Shown here piece after piece: positions 37,874 through 46,731 of a DNA stretch of 64,000 nt (position 1 is the first letter of the stretch; every line of letters begins with the position of its first letter). Where the stretch lies: contig CBDBGD010000002.1 in the NCBI GenBank assembly GCA_965205235.1, positions 240,157 through 304,156 on the forward strand. Reading direction: 5' to 3'. The notes under the pieces were generated by a model. The model searched no databases and was not told the origin of the DNA. It saw only the letters and a program-made list of their open reading frames with translations. This DNA is from CBDBGD01 sp965205235 (GTDB lineage: Bacteria; Chloroflexota; Dehalococcoidia; Lucifugimonadales; UBA1127). The position numbers and the translations under genes are program-made.

Positions 37874-38494
37874 ATGACGCAAGGGCAGAACCCGTACCCC
37901 GTCCAGCTCTCCGTCGACTATCCGGAGAAGCCGCTGGACCGGCTGTCCACCTTCTTCCGCCTGATCGCGATCATCCCTATCGGGATCATCATAGCCCTGG
38001 TTTCCGGGCAGTGGCAGGACCAGGATACGGCATTCCTCGTCGCAGGGGGTGCGCTCATCTTGCCGCCGCTGCTGCTCATCCTGTTTCGACAGAAGTATCC
38101 CCGATGGTGGTTCGACTGGAACGTGGCGCTGGCGAAGTTCCAGAATCGCGTGGGAGCGTACCTCCTGCTGCTCCGGGACGAGTACCCATCCACCGACGAG
38201 GAGCAGGCAGTTCACGTGGAAATCGCCTACCCGGACGTTCCCAACGAGCTGAACCGGTGGCTGCCCCTCGTCAAGTGGCTGCTTGCGATCCCCCACTACA
38301 TCGTGCTCTCCTTTCTGAGCATCGGCGTGGTGGTGGTCGTGATCATCGCCTGGTTTGCCATCCTGATCACGGGGAGCTATCCGCAGGGGCTGTTCAACTT
38401 CGTCGTCGGCGTAATGCGGTGGGGGCTCCGGGTCACGGCCTACGCGTTCCTGCTCACGACCGACCGCTACCCGCCGTTCAGCCTCAAGCCGTAG
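37874..38494 (+). CDS. membrane protein with C-terminal DUF4389 domain
   Basis: A 206-residue membrane protein with about four helices. The C-terminal half (residues 112-206) carries the DUF4389 pattern: EIAYPDVPNELNRW, a hydrophobic hairpin, TGSYPQGLF and TDRYPPFSLKP. The N-terminal half begins with PYPVQLSVDYPEKPLDR but is diverged. It starts four bases after nadX and looks co-transcribed. Function is unknown; the duplicated paralog is at 13852. Confidence 0.82.
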   Translation: MTQGQNPYPVQLSVDYPEKPLDRLSTFFRLIAIIPIGIIIALVSGQWQDQDTAFLVAGGALILPPLLLILFRQKYPRWWFDWNVALAKFQNRVGAYLLLLRDEYPSTDEEQAVHVEIAYPDVPNELNRWLPLVKWLLAIPHYIVLSFLSIGVVVVVIIAWFAILITGSYPQGLFNFVVGVMRWGLRVTAYAFLLTTDRYPPFSLKP

Positions 38495-38546
38495 GACGCA
38501 GCGCCGCCTCTTCCGACGGGCGCGGCCAGAGGTGGGGGAATCCGAC

Positions 38547-39812
38547 CTACCGCGCGCTCCTGCGGGACCCTGAGGTCGCTCCGATGTCGGCGAAGTAGCG
38601 GAACGCGCTGTGGAGGGAGTCCACCAGGACGTCCACCTCCTCCCGGGTGTTGTAGACGTAGAAGCTGGCCCGCGCCGTCGCCGGGACGCCCAGGTGTCGC
38701 ATCAGGGGCATGGCGCAGTGGTGCCCGGCCCGGATGGCGATGCCCTTCAGGTCCAGGAAGGTGCCCAGGTCATGGGCATGGACGGCAGGGGCGCAGAAAG
38801 AGACCACGCCGCCCCGTTGCTCGGGGTCGGGGGGGCCGTAGACCTGCGCCTCCCCCTCCAGCTCGCGGAAGCGCTCCAGAGCGTAGCCCGTCGTCTCCAC
38901 CTCGTGCCGGCGCACGTTGTCCATGCCCAGGCCCGATAAGTAGTCGACGGCTGCGCCCCACGCGATGGCGTCGGCGATGTTGGGGGTGCCGGCCTCAAAG
39001 CGGTAGGGCAGGTCGTTCCAGGTGGCGCCTTCCAGCGTCACCTCGCGGACCATCTCTCCGCCTCGCTGGAAGGGCTCCATCGCCTCCAGGATGCTCGGCC
39101 GCACGTACAGCGCGCCGATGCCGGTGGGGCCCATCATCTTGTGGGCGGAGAAGGCCAGGAAATCGCAGTCCAGGTCGGCCACGTCCACGGGCATGTGCGG
39201 CACGCTCTGGGCCCCATCGAGAAGCACCAGCGCGCCGGCAGCGTGGGCGGCGCGGGCGATCTCCTTCACCGGGTTGATGGTCCCCAGGACGTTGGAGGCG
39301 TGGGCCAGGGCGACCAGGCGCGTGCGCTCCGTGATGAGCCCGTCGAGGCCGCTCAGGTCCAGGGCGCCGTCCTCCGACATGGGGATGAAGCGCAGGGTCG
39401 CCCCCTGCTCCTGGGCCACGCGCTGCCAGGGCACCAGGTTACTGTGGTGCTCCATGGGAGTGGTGAGGATTTCGTCGCCGGAGCGGATGTTGGCCACCGC
39501 CCAGGTGTAGGAGACCAGGTTGATGGCCTCCGTGGTGCCGCGGGTGAAGACGAGGCTCTCCGGCGCGGGCGCGCCGATGAAGGCCGCGATCTTGTGCCGG
39601 GCCTCCTCGTACCGCTCCGTGGCCTCCTGCCCGATGGCGTGGACGGCGCGATGGACGTTGGCGTTGTACCCTTCGTAGTAGTCGGTCAGGGCTTGGATGA
39701 CGGAGCGGGGCTTCTGGGTGGTGGCGGCGTTGTCCAGGTACACCAGGGGCACGCCGTGCACCTTGCGCTCCAGGATGGGGAAGTCTGCCCTGATCCGCTG
39801 GATGTCCAACAT
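38547..39812 (-). CDS. sufS: cysteine desulfurase SufS
   Basis: A PLP-dependent enzyme that takes sulfur from cysteine and passes it to SufU for Fe-S cluster assembly. In the 421-residue protein, PLP binds Lys225 in DFLAFSAHKMMGPTG, and the persulfide Cys366 sits in GHHCAMPLMRHLG on the short loop typical of group II (SufS) enzymes. The ATG at 39812 follows the sufU stop by five bases. It is the last gene of the suf operon. Confidence 0.95.
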   Translation of the reverse strand: MLDIQRIRADFPILERKVHGVPLVYLDNAATTQKPRSVIQALTDYYEGYNANVHRAVHAIGQEATERYEEARHKIAAFIGAPAPESLVFTRGTTEAINLVSYTWAVANIRSGDEILTTPMEHHSNLVPWQRVAQEQGATLRFIPMSEDGALDLSGLDGLITERTRLVALAHASNVLGTINPVKEIARAAHAAGALVLLDGAQSVPHMPVDVADLDCDFLAFSAHKMMGPTGIGALYVRPSILEAMEPFQRGGEMVREVTLEGATWNDLPYRFEAGTPNIADAIAWGAAVDYLSGLGMDNVRRHEVETTGYALERFRELEGEAQVYGPPDPEQRGGVVSFCAPAVHAHDLGTFLDLKGIAIRAGHHCAMPLMRHLGVPATARASFYVYNTREEVDVLVDSLHSAFRYFADIGATSGSRRSAR

Positions 39813-39817
39813 TCTCT

Positions 39818-40285
39818 TCACTCTCCCGCGGATGATCGGGCGCTGCGGTGCTCGGCGATGGCGTCCTGCAGGGCGGCCCAGGGCAGCAGCGCACACTTGA
39901 TGCGAATGGGGAAGCGGCGCACGTCCTTGAGGGCGATAAGCTCGCCCAGGGCGTCCTCCTCAGCCTCGCTGAGCTCCTGGCCCTGCATGATGCCCCGGAA
40001 CTGGACTGCGAGCGCCTCCGCGCCCTCCAGGGTCTGCCTCTTCACCAGCTCCGTCATGATGGAGGCGGACGCCTGGCTGATGGCGCACCCCTCGCCGTTG
40101 CACCCCACGGCGCCGATGCGATGGTCGCCGTCGAGCGCGGCGGTGAGGACCACCCGGTCGCCGCAGAAGGGGTTGTAGCCCTCCGCCTTCAGGTCGGACG
40201 GGTCCACCGTCGCCGCGTTGCGCGGGTTGCGGAAGTGGTCCAGGATGATCTCACCGTAGAGAGTGTCCAGCTCTTCCATCGACAT
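39818..40285 (-). CDS. sufU: SufU sulfur-transfer protein
   Basis: A 155-residue zinc-dependent sulfur acceptor for SufS. The three ligand cysteines are Cys41 (NPFCGD), Cys67 (GEGCAIS) and Cys131 (RIKCALLPW). The roughly 19-residue insertion between the second and third Cys that separates SufU from IscU is present. It lies between sufD and sufS. Confidence 0.94.
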   Translation of the reverse strand: MSMEELDTLYGEIILDHFRNPRNAATVDPSDLKAEGYNPFCGDRVVLTAALDGDHRIGAVGCNGEGCAISQASASIMTELVKRQTLEGAEALAVQFRGIMQGQELSEAEEDALGELIALKDVRRFPIRIKCALLPWAALQDAIAEHRSARSSAGE

Positions 40286-40303
40286 CCGTCGTACCTGCCC
40301 GGA

Positions 40304-41632
40304 TTAGCCGAGGGACGGGAAACCCTGCAGGGTCCCGTTCACCGTCTCCTGAAAGAGTGCGCGGACCTGGGGGCTGCGGCCCAGCGCCACAACCTCGTCC
40401 ACAAAGCCCCGGGTCAGCAGACGCCGCGCCACCAGCTCGTCGATTCCCCTGCTGCGCAGGTAGAAGAGGGCTTCCTCTGCCAGCTGGCCGCAGGCCGCTC
40501 CGTGGCTGCACTTCACGTCGTCGGCGTAGATCCAGAAGGCGGGCGTGGTGTCCACCTCCGCGTGGGGCGAGAGGAGGAGGTTGCGGTCCTCCTGGTGGGC
40601 GTCCACCTTCTGCGCGCCCTCGCACACCGTGATGCTGCCGTGGAAGACGGCGCGGCTGCGCCCGTCCATGACGCCCTTGTAGAGCTGGCGGGAGATGGTG
40701 TGCGGCCGCGCGTGGTCGATGCGGACCTGGTTGTCCACGTGCTGTGAGCCGGCCGCCAGGTAGAGGCCGTGCAGGGCGCAGGAGGCGCCCTCGCCGTCGA
40801 GGAGCACGTCCAGATCGTTTCGAGCGATGGCGGCGCCCGCGTCCAGGGTCAGGGAAGAGTAGGAGCTGTCCCGTCCGAGCGTCACCCGCGTCGACCCCAC
40901 GTGGTAAGCCTCAGCGCCGCGTCGCTGGAGGCGGTACGAGTCCACCACGGCCCCCCGACCCACGACGACTTCCGTCACCGCGTTGGTGAACCCCGGCCCG
41001 GACGATATGTCGGCGTACTCTTCCACCAGCGTCGCCTGCGCGCCCGCGCCCAGCACCACCAGCACTCGCGGATGCACCGCCCTCGGCTGCCCGTTGGCGG
41101 CGAGGAACTGCAGATGGACGGGGGTCGGTAGGACGACGCCGTCAGGCACGTAGACCAGCGCGCCGTCGTGCAGGAAGGCCGTGTTCAGGGCCGTGAGCGG
41201 CGCGCGCTGGAAGTCGGCGTGGCGGCCCAGGTGCTCGCGCACCAGCGCCTCGCGGGTGGCCAGCGCCTCCGCCAGGCTGCCGACGTAGGCGTCGCCGGGC
41301 AGGGACTGCGCGTGGGAGGCTCCGGGGCTGTACCGGCCGTCGACGAAGCCAACGCGGACGACGTCCTCCAGGTCACTCGGAGGCAGGGCGTCCGGGTGCG
41401 GCGGTTCGACGCCAGCGAGCGCGAAGGAGGCCCGGGCGATGGGCCGCACGTCCGTGTACTTCCACTCCTCGTTCCCCCGCCGCGCGGTGGGGAAGCCCAT
41501 GCGGTCGAAAGCGGCCATGGCGTCGCGGCGGAGCTCCCGCAGCCACTCGGGCGAACGGGCGCGGTCCGCCCGCTCCACGGTCTCAAAGGCCGTCAGGTAC
41601 TGCTCTTTGTGGGCTGTCTGCGTCTGCGTCAC
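40304..41632 (-). CDS. sufD: Fe-S cluster scaffold component SufD
   Basis: A 442-residue beta-helix protein that forms the SufBC2D scaffold with SufB and SufC. The N-terminal RRGNEEWKYTD and the C-terminal KCSHGAACGQLAEEALFYLRSRGI are SufD signatures, the latter with the His needed for cluster assembly. The start is a GTG at 41632, eleven bases after sufC. Confidence 0.94.
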   Translation of the reverse strand: MTQTQTAHKEQYLTAFETVERADRARSPEWLRELRRDAMAAFDRMGFPTARRGNEEWKYTDVRPIARASFALAGVEPPHPDALPPSDLEDVVRVGFVDGRYSPGASHAQSLPGDAYVGSLAEALATREALVREHLGRHADFQRAPLTALNTAFLHDGALVYVPDGVVLPTPVHLQFLAANGQPRAVHPRVLVVLGAGAQATLVEEYADISSGPGFTNAVTEVVVGRGAVVDSYRLQRRGAEAYHVGSTRVTLGRDSSYSSLTLDAGAAIARNDLDVLLDGEGASCALHGLYLAAGSQHVDNQVRIDHARPHTISRQLYKGVMDGRSRAVFHGSITVCEGAQKVDAHQEDRNLLLSPHAEVDTTPAFWIYADDVKCSHGAACGQLAEEALFYLRSRGIDELVARRLLTRGFVDEVVALGRSPQVRALFQETVNGTLQGFPSLG

Positions 41633-41643
41633 CGTGCGAGACC

Positions 41644-42417
41644 CTACGGAGGAGATGCCACGGCCGCTTCGAAGGGATCGTAGCCGGTGGCCTCCACCTC
41701 CAGCGCCAGCTCGCTTCCGCCGGAGCGAACGATGCGACCGTCGATGAGGACGTGGACGACGTCGGGAACGACGTGGCTGAGGATGCGCTGGTAGTGGGTG
41801 ACCAGGACCATCGCGTTATCGGGCCGTCGCATGCTGTTGAGGACGGCGGCCACCGAGCGCAGCGCATCGACGTCCAGGCCGGAGTCGGGCTCGTCCAGGA
41901 CCGCCAGCCGGGGTTCCAGGACGGCCATCTGAAGAAGCTCGGCGCGCTTGCGCTCGCCGCCGGAGAAGCCATCGTTGACTGCGCGCTTGGCCAAGCCGGC
42001 CTCCATCTCCACGTCACGGACCTTGCCCGTGAGGAGACGGTCGAACTTGAGGACGTCCATCTCGTCGTCGCCGCGGCTCTTGCGCAGGGCGTTGAAGCTG
42101 GCGCGCAGGAAGTGGTCCAGGCGCACGCCGGGGATCTCCACCGGGTGCTGGAAGGAGAGGAAGAGACCGCTGCGCGCCCGCTCTTCCGGCGGCAAGCCCA
42201 GCAGGTCTCGACCGTCGAGACTGGCCTCGCCTGCGGTGACGGTGTAGGTGGGGTCGCCCGCCAGGACACGGGCCAGCGTGCTCTTGCCCGACCCGTTGGG
42301 GCCCATGACGGCGTGGACCTCCCCTGGTCGCACCGTCAGGTCGATGCCCTGGAGGATAGCGGAGTCGCCAACGCCCGCGGAGAGCCCCCGGACCTGCAGC
42401 AGAGGCGTTTCGGTCAC
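41644..42417 (-). CDS. sufC: SufC ATPase
   Basis: A 257-residue ABC-type ATPase that drives shape changes of the scaffold. Walker A GPNGSGKST lies near 36-44, the signature FSGGERKRAEL near 153, Walker B LAVLDEPDSGLD near 174 and THYQRIL supplies the H-loop. It starts at a GTG at 42417, two bases after the sufB stop. A longer open frame upstream overlaps sufB and is not real. Confidence 0.95.
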   Translation of the reverse strand: MTETPLLQVRGLSAGVGDSAILQGIDLTVRPGEVHAVMGPNGSGKSTLARVLAGDPTYTVTAGEASLDGRDLLGLPPEERARSGLFLSFQHPVEIPGVRLDHFLRASFNALRKSRGDDEMDVLKFDRLLTGKVRDVEMEAGLAKRAVNDGFSGGERKRAELLQMAVLEPRLAVLDEPDSGLDVDALRSVAAVLNSMRRPDNAMVLVTHYQRILSHVVPDVVHVLIDGRIVRSGGSELALEVEATGYDPFEAAVASPP

Positions 42418-42419
42418 GA

Positions 42420-43871
42420 CTACCCCACTGCCCCTTCCAGGCTGACCTCGAGGAGGCGGGTGGACTCCACGGCGAACTCGAAGGGAAGCTGCCTGAAGAC
42501 CTCCCGGCAGAAGCCGTTGATGATGAGGGAGCTGGCGTCCTCCGGCGAAATGCCCCGCTGTCGACAGTAGAAGAGCTGCTCGTCGCTGACCTTGGAGGTC
42601 GTGGCCTCGTGCTCCAACTGTGCGGTGTTGTTGCGCACCTCGATGTAGGGCTTGGTGTGCGCGCTGCACTGGTCTCCCAGCAGCAGGGAGTCGCACTGGG
42701 TGAAGTTTCGAGCGTTCTCCGCCTTGGGCATCACCTTGACCAGGCCTCGATAGGTGTTGGAGCCGTGGCCGGCGGAGATGCCCTTGGAGATAATGCGGCT
42801 CCGCGTGTTCTTGCCGATGTGGGTCATCTTGGTGCCCGTGTCCGCCTGCTGACGGCCCTTGGTCAGGGCGACGGAGTAGAACTCGCCCACGGAGTTGTCC
42901 CCCAGGAGCAGGACGCTGGGGTACTTCCAGGTGATGGCGGAGCCGGTCTCTACCTGGGTCCACGAGATCTTGGAGTTGGCCCCCTGGCACGTTCCCCGCT
43001 TGGTGACGAAGTTGTAGATGCCGCCGCGCCCCTCCTCGTCTCCGGGGTACCAGTTCTGGACGGTGGAGTACTTGATCTCCGCGTTCTCCAGGGCCACCAG
43101 CTCAACCACGGCGGCGTGAAGCTGGTTCTCGTCCCGCATGGGGGCGCTGCACCCCTCCAGGTAGCTGACGTAGCTGCCCTCGTCGGCGACGATCAGCGTC
43201 CGCTCGAACTGGCCCGTCCCGGCGGTGTTGATGCGGAAGTAGGTGGACAGCTCGTAGGGGCAGCGGACGCCCGGCGGGATGTAGCAGAAGGAGCCGTCCG
43301 AGAAGACGGCGGAGTTGAGGGCGGCGTAGAAGTTGTCGCTGTGGGGCACCACGGAGCCCAGGTACTTGCGGACCAGCTCCGGGTGCTCCTGCACCGCCTC
43401 CGAGAAGGAGCAGAAGACGATGCCGCGCTTGGCCAGCTCCTCCTTGAAGGTGGTGGCCACGGAGACGCTGTCGAAGACAGCGTCCACGGCAACGCCAGCC
43501 AGCCGCTTCTGCTCCTCCAGCGGGATGCCCAGCTTCTCAAAGGTGTCTAGGAGCTCCCGGTCCACCTCCTCCAGGCTGTTGTACTTGGTCCGCGGGGCGG
43601 CATAGTAGATGATGTTCTGGAAGTCGATGGGAGGATGATGGACGTTGGCCCAGCCGGGGACCTGCCCCTTCTCCTGGAGGGAGAGGAAGTGGCGGTAGGC
43701 GCGCAGCCGCCACTCAAGCATGAACTCAGGCTCGTCCTTCTTGGCGGAAATCCAGCGAACCACCTCCTCCGTAAGACCTGGAGGCGCGGTCTCTGCTTCG
43801 ATGTCCGTGACGAAGCCGTACTTGTACTGCTGCTCGGCGGCTTCTTGGACTACCCTGCTCGTGCTGGTCAA
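42420..43871 (-). CDS. sufB: Fe-S cluster scaffold component SufB
   Basis: The 483-residue main scaffold on which the cluster is built. EGCSAPMRDENQLHAAVVEL and the C-terminal block HEATTSKVSDEQLFYCRQRGI are diagnostic; the Cys in LFYC is the acceptor residue. The start is a TTG at 43871 with a GAGG RBS. It is first in the operon sufB-sufC-sufD-sufU-sufS, whose gene spacing is 2-18 bases throughout. Confidence 0.95.
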   Translation of the reverse strand: MTSTSRVVQEAAEQQYKYGFVTDIEAETAPPGLTEEVVRWISAKKDEPEFMLEWRLRAYRHFLSLQEKGQVPGWANVHHPPIDFQNIIYYAAPRTKYNSLEEVDRELLDTFEKLGIPLEEQKRLAGVAVDAVFDSVSVATTFKEELAKRGIVFCSFSEAVQEHPELVRKYLGSVVPHSDNFYAALNSAVFSDGSFCYIPPGVRCPYELSTYFRINTAGTGQFERTLIVADEGSYVSYLEGCSAPMRDENQLHAAVVELVALENAEIKYSTVQNWYPGDEEGRGGIYNFVTKRGTCQGANSKISWTQVETGSAITWKYPSVLLLGDNSVGEFYSVALTKGRQQADTGTKMTHIGKNTRSRIISKGISAGHGSNTYRGLVKVMPKAENARNFTQCDSLLLGDQCSAHTKPYIEVRNNTAQLEHEATTSKVSDEQLFYCRQRGISPEDASSLIINGFCREVFRQLPFEFAVESTRLLEVSLEGAVG

Positions 43872-43932
43872 GGGAGGGCCTCGCGGAAATCGGGTGTCGA
43901 TGGGTCAAGAACTGCGAAATCCATAGACGATG

Positions 43933-43972
43933 ATGGTAGCAGGGCGCATCTTGCAATGTCAATATTCTTGAC
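43933..43972 (-). promoter_or_regulatory. suf promoter with palindromic operator candidate
   Basis: On the minus strand, TTGACA (43962-43957) and TACCAT (43938-43933) are spaced by 18 nt. The palindrome GTCAA-n5-TTGAC (43972-43958) overlaps the -35 box, as a repressor site would. An Rrf2-type Fe-S regulator such as SufR or IscR is an obvious candidate, but no such gene is in the window. Confidence 0.6.
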
Positions 43973-44025
43973 CAACTCAGTCGACTTTAGGGGCCGGCCT
44001 CTGACGGACTCGCTCTCTCTACGTG

Positions 44026-44054
44026 TTCCAAATCGAGCGGGTAGGCTGTAGACT
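44026..44054 (+). promoter_or_regulatory. promoter of the trypsin-like lipoprotein gene
   Basis: TTCCAA (44026-44031) and TAGACT (44049-44054) are spaced by 17 nt, with the predicted RNA start near 44061. Confidence 0.45.
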
Positions 44055-44093
44055 CAAGGATAGAGCATGCGTATGACGGGTAGCGGAGTTCAG

Positions 44094-45455
44094 ATGCGGT
44101 CCTGGGCCCGGTGGGGGCTGGTCGTCCTCGCCGTGGGTCTGCTCGCCGCGTGCAGCGACTCGGACGAGGAGTCGTCGGAGGCCGCTGAGCCCACGCCCAC
44201 GCCCGTCGTTGCGGCGCAGCCCGCGCCCACTCCCACGCCAACGCCGTCGCCCGTGCCCGAGCCCACGCTGACTCCCACGCCGACACCCGGCCCCACGACA
44301 GTCGTGTTCTCCGCCCGACCAACGGCGACTCCCGCACCCGCGGCGACACCCACCCCCACCGCGGTGCCGACGCAGACGCCCGAGCAGGTGGTGTCCCGCC
44401 TCCAGCAGGCCATCGTCGAGCTTCAGGCAGGACCTGTCAGTGCCCGCGGCCTGATCTTCAACAAGCGGGGGTACGTGCTGACGGCCAACCACCTGGTCCC
44501 CTCCTCGGCCTCCGTGACGGTGGTCCACTCCGACGGCCGGGAGGAGCTGGGGCTGGTGGTGGGCCGCGACGAGACCCGCGACCTGGCCGTCATCCAGATC
44601 GAAGGGAGCCTTGATCTTCCCGCCGTGCGGCTGGGGGCCGATATCGCGCCCGACGTGGGGGAGCCGCTCCTGGCCATGGGCCTCTTCGGCGCCCCGGACG
44701 AGGAGTTCGAAGTCAGCGACATCGAGATCTCCTCTGTTGTCGCATACGAGGACTTCTTCGGCCTGGTGCTCAGCGACGCGCTCAGCTCGGGTAGCGCGGG
44801 CGTCCTGGTGAACCGCCACGCCGAGGTGGTCGGCATCGTCGGACGGGGCATCCCTGCGGAGGTCGCAGGCAGCGAGCCGGCGCCGCCTGCCGCCGCCATC
44901 GCCATGGACCAGTCGATGTTGGACGTCATCGGGCAGTTGCAGGCCGGGATGTTGATCCTGAGGCCCGTACAGGCGGGACTCGGCCTCTCCCTGGAGACCC
45001 CCGCCCCGCCGCAGACCCCCATCCTCGTGCGCGGCACCACCGTCATCGGCGAGCCGACGACCTATGAGATAACGGTGCTGGAGGTCGTGCGAGGTCAGGC
45101 GGCCCTCGACCTGATGAACTCGGTCTACCCCTTCGTCTGGAACCCGGACCCGGGCCACGAGTACATGCTCGTCAGGGTGCGCATGCACTACGTGAAGGGG
45201 CCGGCGGACGGCACGAACTTCATCCACCAGCTCTACTTCAACGCCGTGTCCCGCCACGGGACCGTGTACATCACGCCCAGCCGCTTTTTCCCCATGCAGC
45301 CCTTCCTGGTGCAGGCGCTGTACCCCGGCTCGACCTTCGAGGGCTGGACGACGTGGCAGGTCCCTGTCGACGACCCCGCTCCGCTGTTCGCCTACGGCCT
45401 GGACTGGCCCGAGCGAGGCCGCGCCTGGTTCCTGATGGTCGAAACCGACCAGTAG
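44094..45455 (+). CDS. lipoprotein with trypsin-like protease domain and C-terminal Ig-like domain
   Basis: A 453-residue exported lipoprotein. The signal peptide ends in LLAAC (Cys20). A Pro/Thr repeat linker runs to about residue 95. A degenerate trypsin-like fold follows: TANHLV gives His133, TRDLAVIQI gives Asp163, and SSGSAGVLV gives Ser234 where HtrA-type proteases have GNSGGP. After residue 290, a beta-rich segment (YEITVLEVVRG, YMLVRVRMHYVKG) resembles DUF4352-type Ig-like domains. ATG 44094 is preferred because it has a GGAG RBS and a proper leader; ATG 44067 lies almost at the RNA start. There is no PDZ domain. Activity is plausible but not certain, since GSAG replaces the usual oxyanion motif. 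Confidence 0.72.
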   Translation: MRSWARWGLVVLAVGLLAACSDSDEESSEAAEPTPTPVVAAQPAPTPTPTPSPVPEPTLTPTPTPGPTTVVFSARPTATPAPAATPTPTAVPTQTPEQVVSRLQQAIVELQAGPVSARGLIFNKRGYVLTANHLVPSSASVTVVHSDGREELGLVVGRDETRDLAVIQIEGSLDLPAVRLGADIAPDVGEPLLAMGLFGAPDEEFEVSDIEISSVVAYEDFFGLVLSDALSSGSAGVLVNRHAEVVGIVGRGIPAEVAGSEPAPPAAAIAMDQSMLDVIGQLQAGMLILRPVQAGLGLSLETPAPPQTPILVRGTTVIGEPTTYEITVLEVVRGQAALDLMNSVYPFVWNPDPGHEYMLVRVRMHYVKGPADGTNFIHQLYFNAVSRHGTVYITPSRFFPMQPFLVQALYPGSTFEGWTTWQVPVDDPAPLFAYGLDWPERGRAWFLMVETDQ

Positions 45456-45493
45456 CGGCGCGCAAGGGGAGAGGGCCCGAGGAGCGGGCGAAG

Positions 45494-46627
45494 CTAGAGC
45501 TTGTAGAGGGCCGCGGCGTTCCCCGCCAGCATCCGGCTCCGTTCCTCGTCCGGGACGTCTTCGAAGCACCACTCGATGTACCGGGAGCTCTCCGGCCAGG
45601 ACGACGTCGCCATCGGGAAGTTCGTGCCCCACATGATGTTGTCCGTCCCTATGGCGTGGCGCGTCCGGACGCCGGTCCGGTCGTACCAGCCCGTGAAGTA
45701 GCAGGACTGCCGGAACATCTCGGACGGGGTCATGGTGTACTTCTCTTGGATGAGGCGCTGCCGCTCGAACTGATGGTCCGCGAGCTCCAGGATGTAGGTG
45801 GCCCAGGTCAGCGTGGTCTCGGCGAAGACCACCTTGAGGCCGGGGAAGCGCATGAGGATGCGGGAGTAGAGGAAGTTGGCCACCACGGGGACGGAGCTGA
45901 TGGGCCGCGTGATGTTGTGCAGTGCGGAATCCTGCCCCGGGCTCAGCCCCTCGTACGCCGGGAACTGGATGCGGGGCGACGATCCGGCGTGCAGGCAGAG
46001 GGGCACGCCCAGCTCCTGGCAGGTGTCCCAGATGACGTCGTAGTCCGGCTCGTTGATGTGGGGCAGGTCCTCCCGCAGATGCATGGGCACCGCGGGGAAG
46101 GCCACGCCCCGGTGGCCTCGGGAGACGGCCCGCCGGATCTCCTGCGCCGCCGCGTCCAACGACGACAGGGGAACGAGGCATTGGGGGATGAAGCGCGGGC
46201 TGGCCGCGGCCCACTCCTCCACCAGCCAGTCGTTGTAGGCGCGGACGCAGGCCAGCTCCAGCTCCGGGTCCTGGATCTTGCCGAAGGTCTCGCCGGCCAG
46301 GCCAGCCACCGTGGGGTAGAGGACGGAGCAGTCCACCTTGTCTACGTCCATCGCCTTGAGGCGTTCGCTGGGCACGTAGGCGGCCGTCGGCACGTCCTCC
46401 CAGCGCTGCGGTTCTCGGACGGGGTCCGGGATCAGGGCACCCACCGACGCGAGGCCAATCATCTCCAAGGGCTTGCCGTCGACCACCCACCGCTCCGTCC
46501 CGTCGTCAAGGGTCTCGACGTGGGGGATGCGATCGCCCCACCGGCTCTGGGACATGCGGGAGGTCCAGACCTGGGGGTGCTCCTGGACGTGGTCATCGAC
46601 GCTGATGAGACCAAAGCGAAGCTCCAT
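45494..46627 (-). CDS. amidohydrolase-2 family protein with lost metal ligands
   Basis: A 377-residue TIM-barrel protein of the amidohydrolase-2 family. Instead of HxH, the first strand has His13-x-Gln15 (VDDHVQEHP). The late catalytic Asp is replaced by Asn336 (MWGTNFPM, where relatives have GSDYPH). His in CLHAGSSPR is kept. With two ligands changed, ordinary Zn-dependent chemistry is doubtful. It lies 104 bases downstream of a related gene in the same direction. Confidence 0.82.
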   Translation of the reverse strand: MELRFGLISVDDHVQEHPQVWTSRMSQSRWGDRIPHVETLDDGTERWVVDGKPLEMIGLASVGALIPDPVREPQRWEDVPTAAYVPSERLKAMDVDKVDCSVLYPTVAGLAGETFGKIQDPELELACVRAYNDWLVEEWAAASPRFIPQCLVPLSSLDAAAQEIRRAVSRGHRGVAFPAVPMHLREDLPHINEPDYDVIWDTCQELGVPLCLHAGSSPRIQFPAYEGLSPGQDSALHNITRPISSVPVVANFLYSRILMRFPGLKVVFAETTLTWATYILELADHQFERQRLIQEKYTMTPSEMFRQSCYFTGWYDRTGVRTRHAIGTDNIMWGTNFPMATSSWPESSRYIEWCFEDVPDEERSRMLAGNAAALYKL

Positions 46628-46731
46628 GACGCCTCCTCACGTTGCGGCGGATGCCGAGAGCCGCCGTTCGGACAAGACCAAGGGCGCAGGCAGACCTGCG
46701 CCCCCGTCAGCTTCCTGCTCTCGCGACGACG

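Noticed and set aside
41644..42990. Longer SufC with an N-terminal extension
   Set aside because: The extension overlaps sufB out of frame. The GTG at 42417 right after sufB gives a normal SufC.
44019..46490. 823-residue open frame on the minus strand
   Set aside because: It lies antisense to the lipoprotein gene and then overlaps an amidohydrolase in another frame. Its composition (Arg, Gly, His, Pro) is that of antisense GC-rich DNA.
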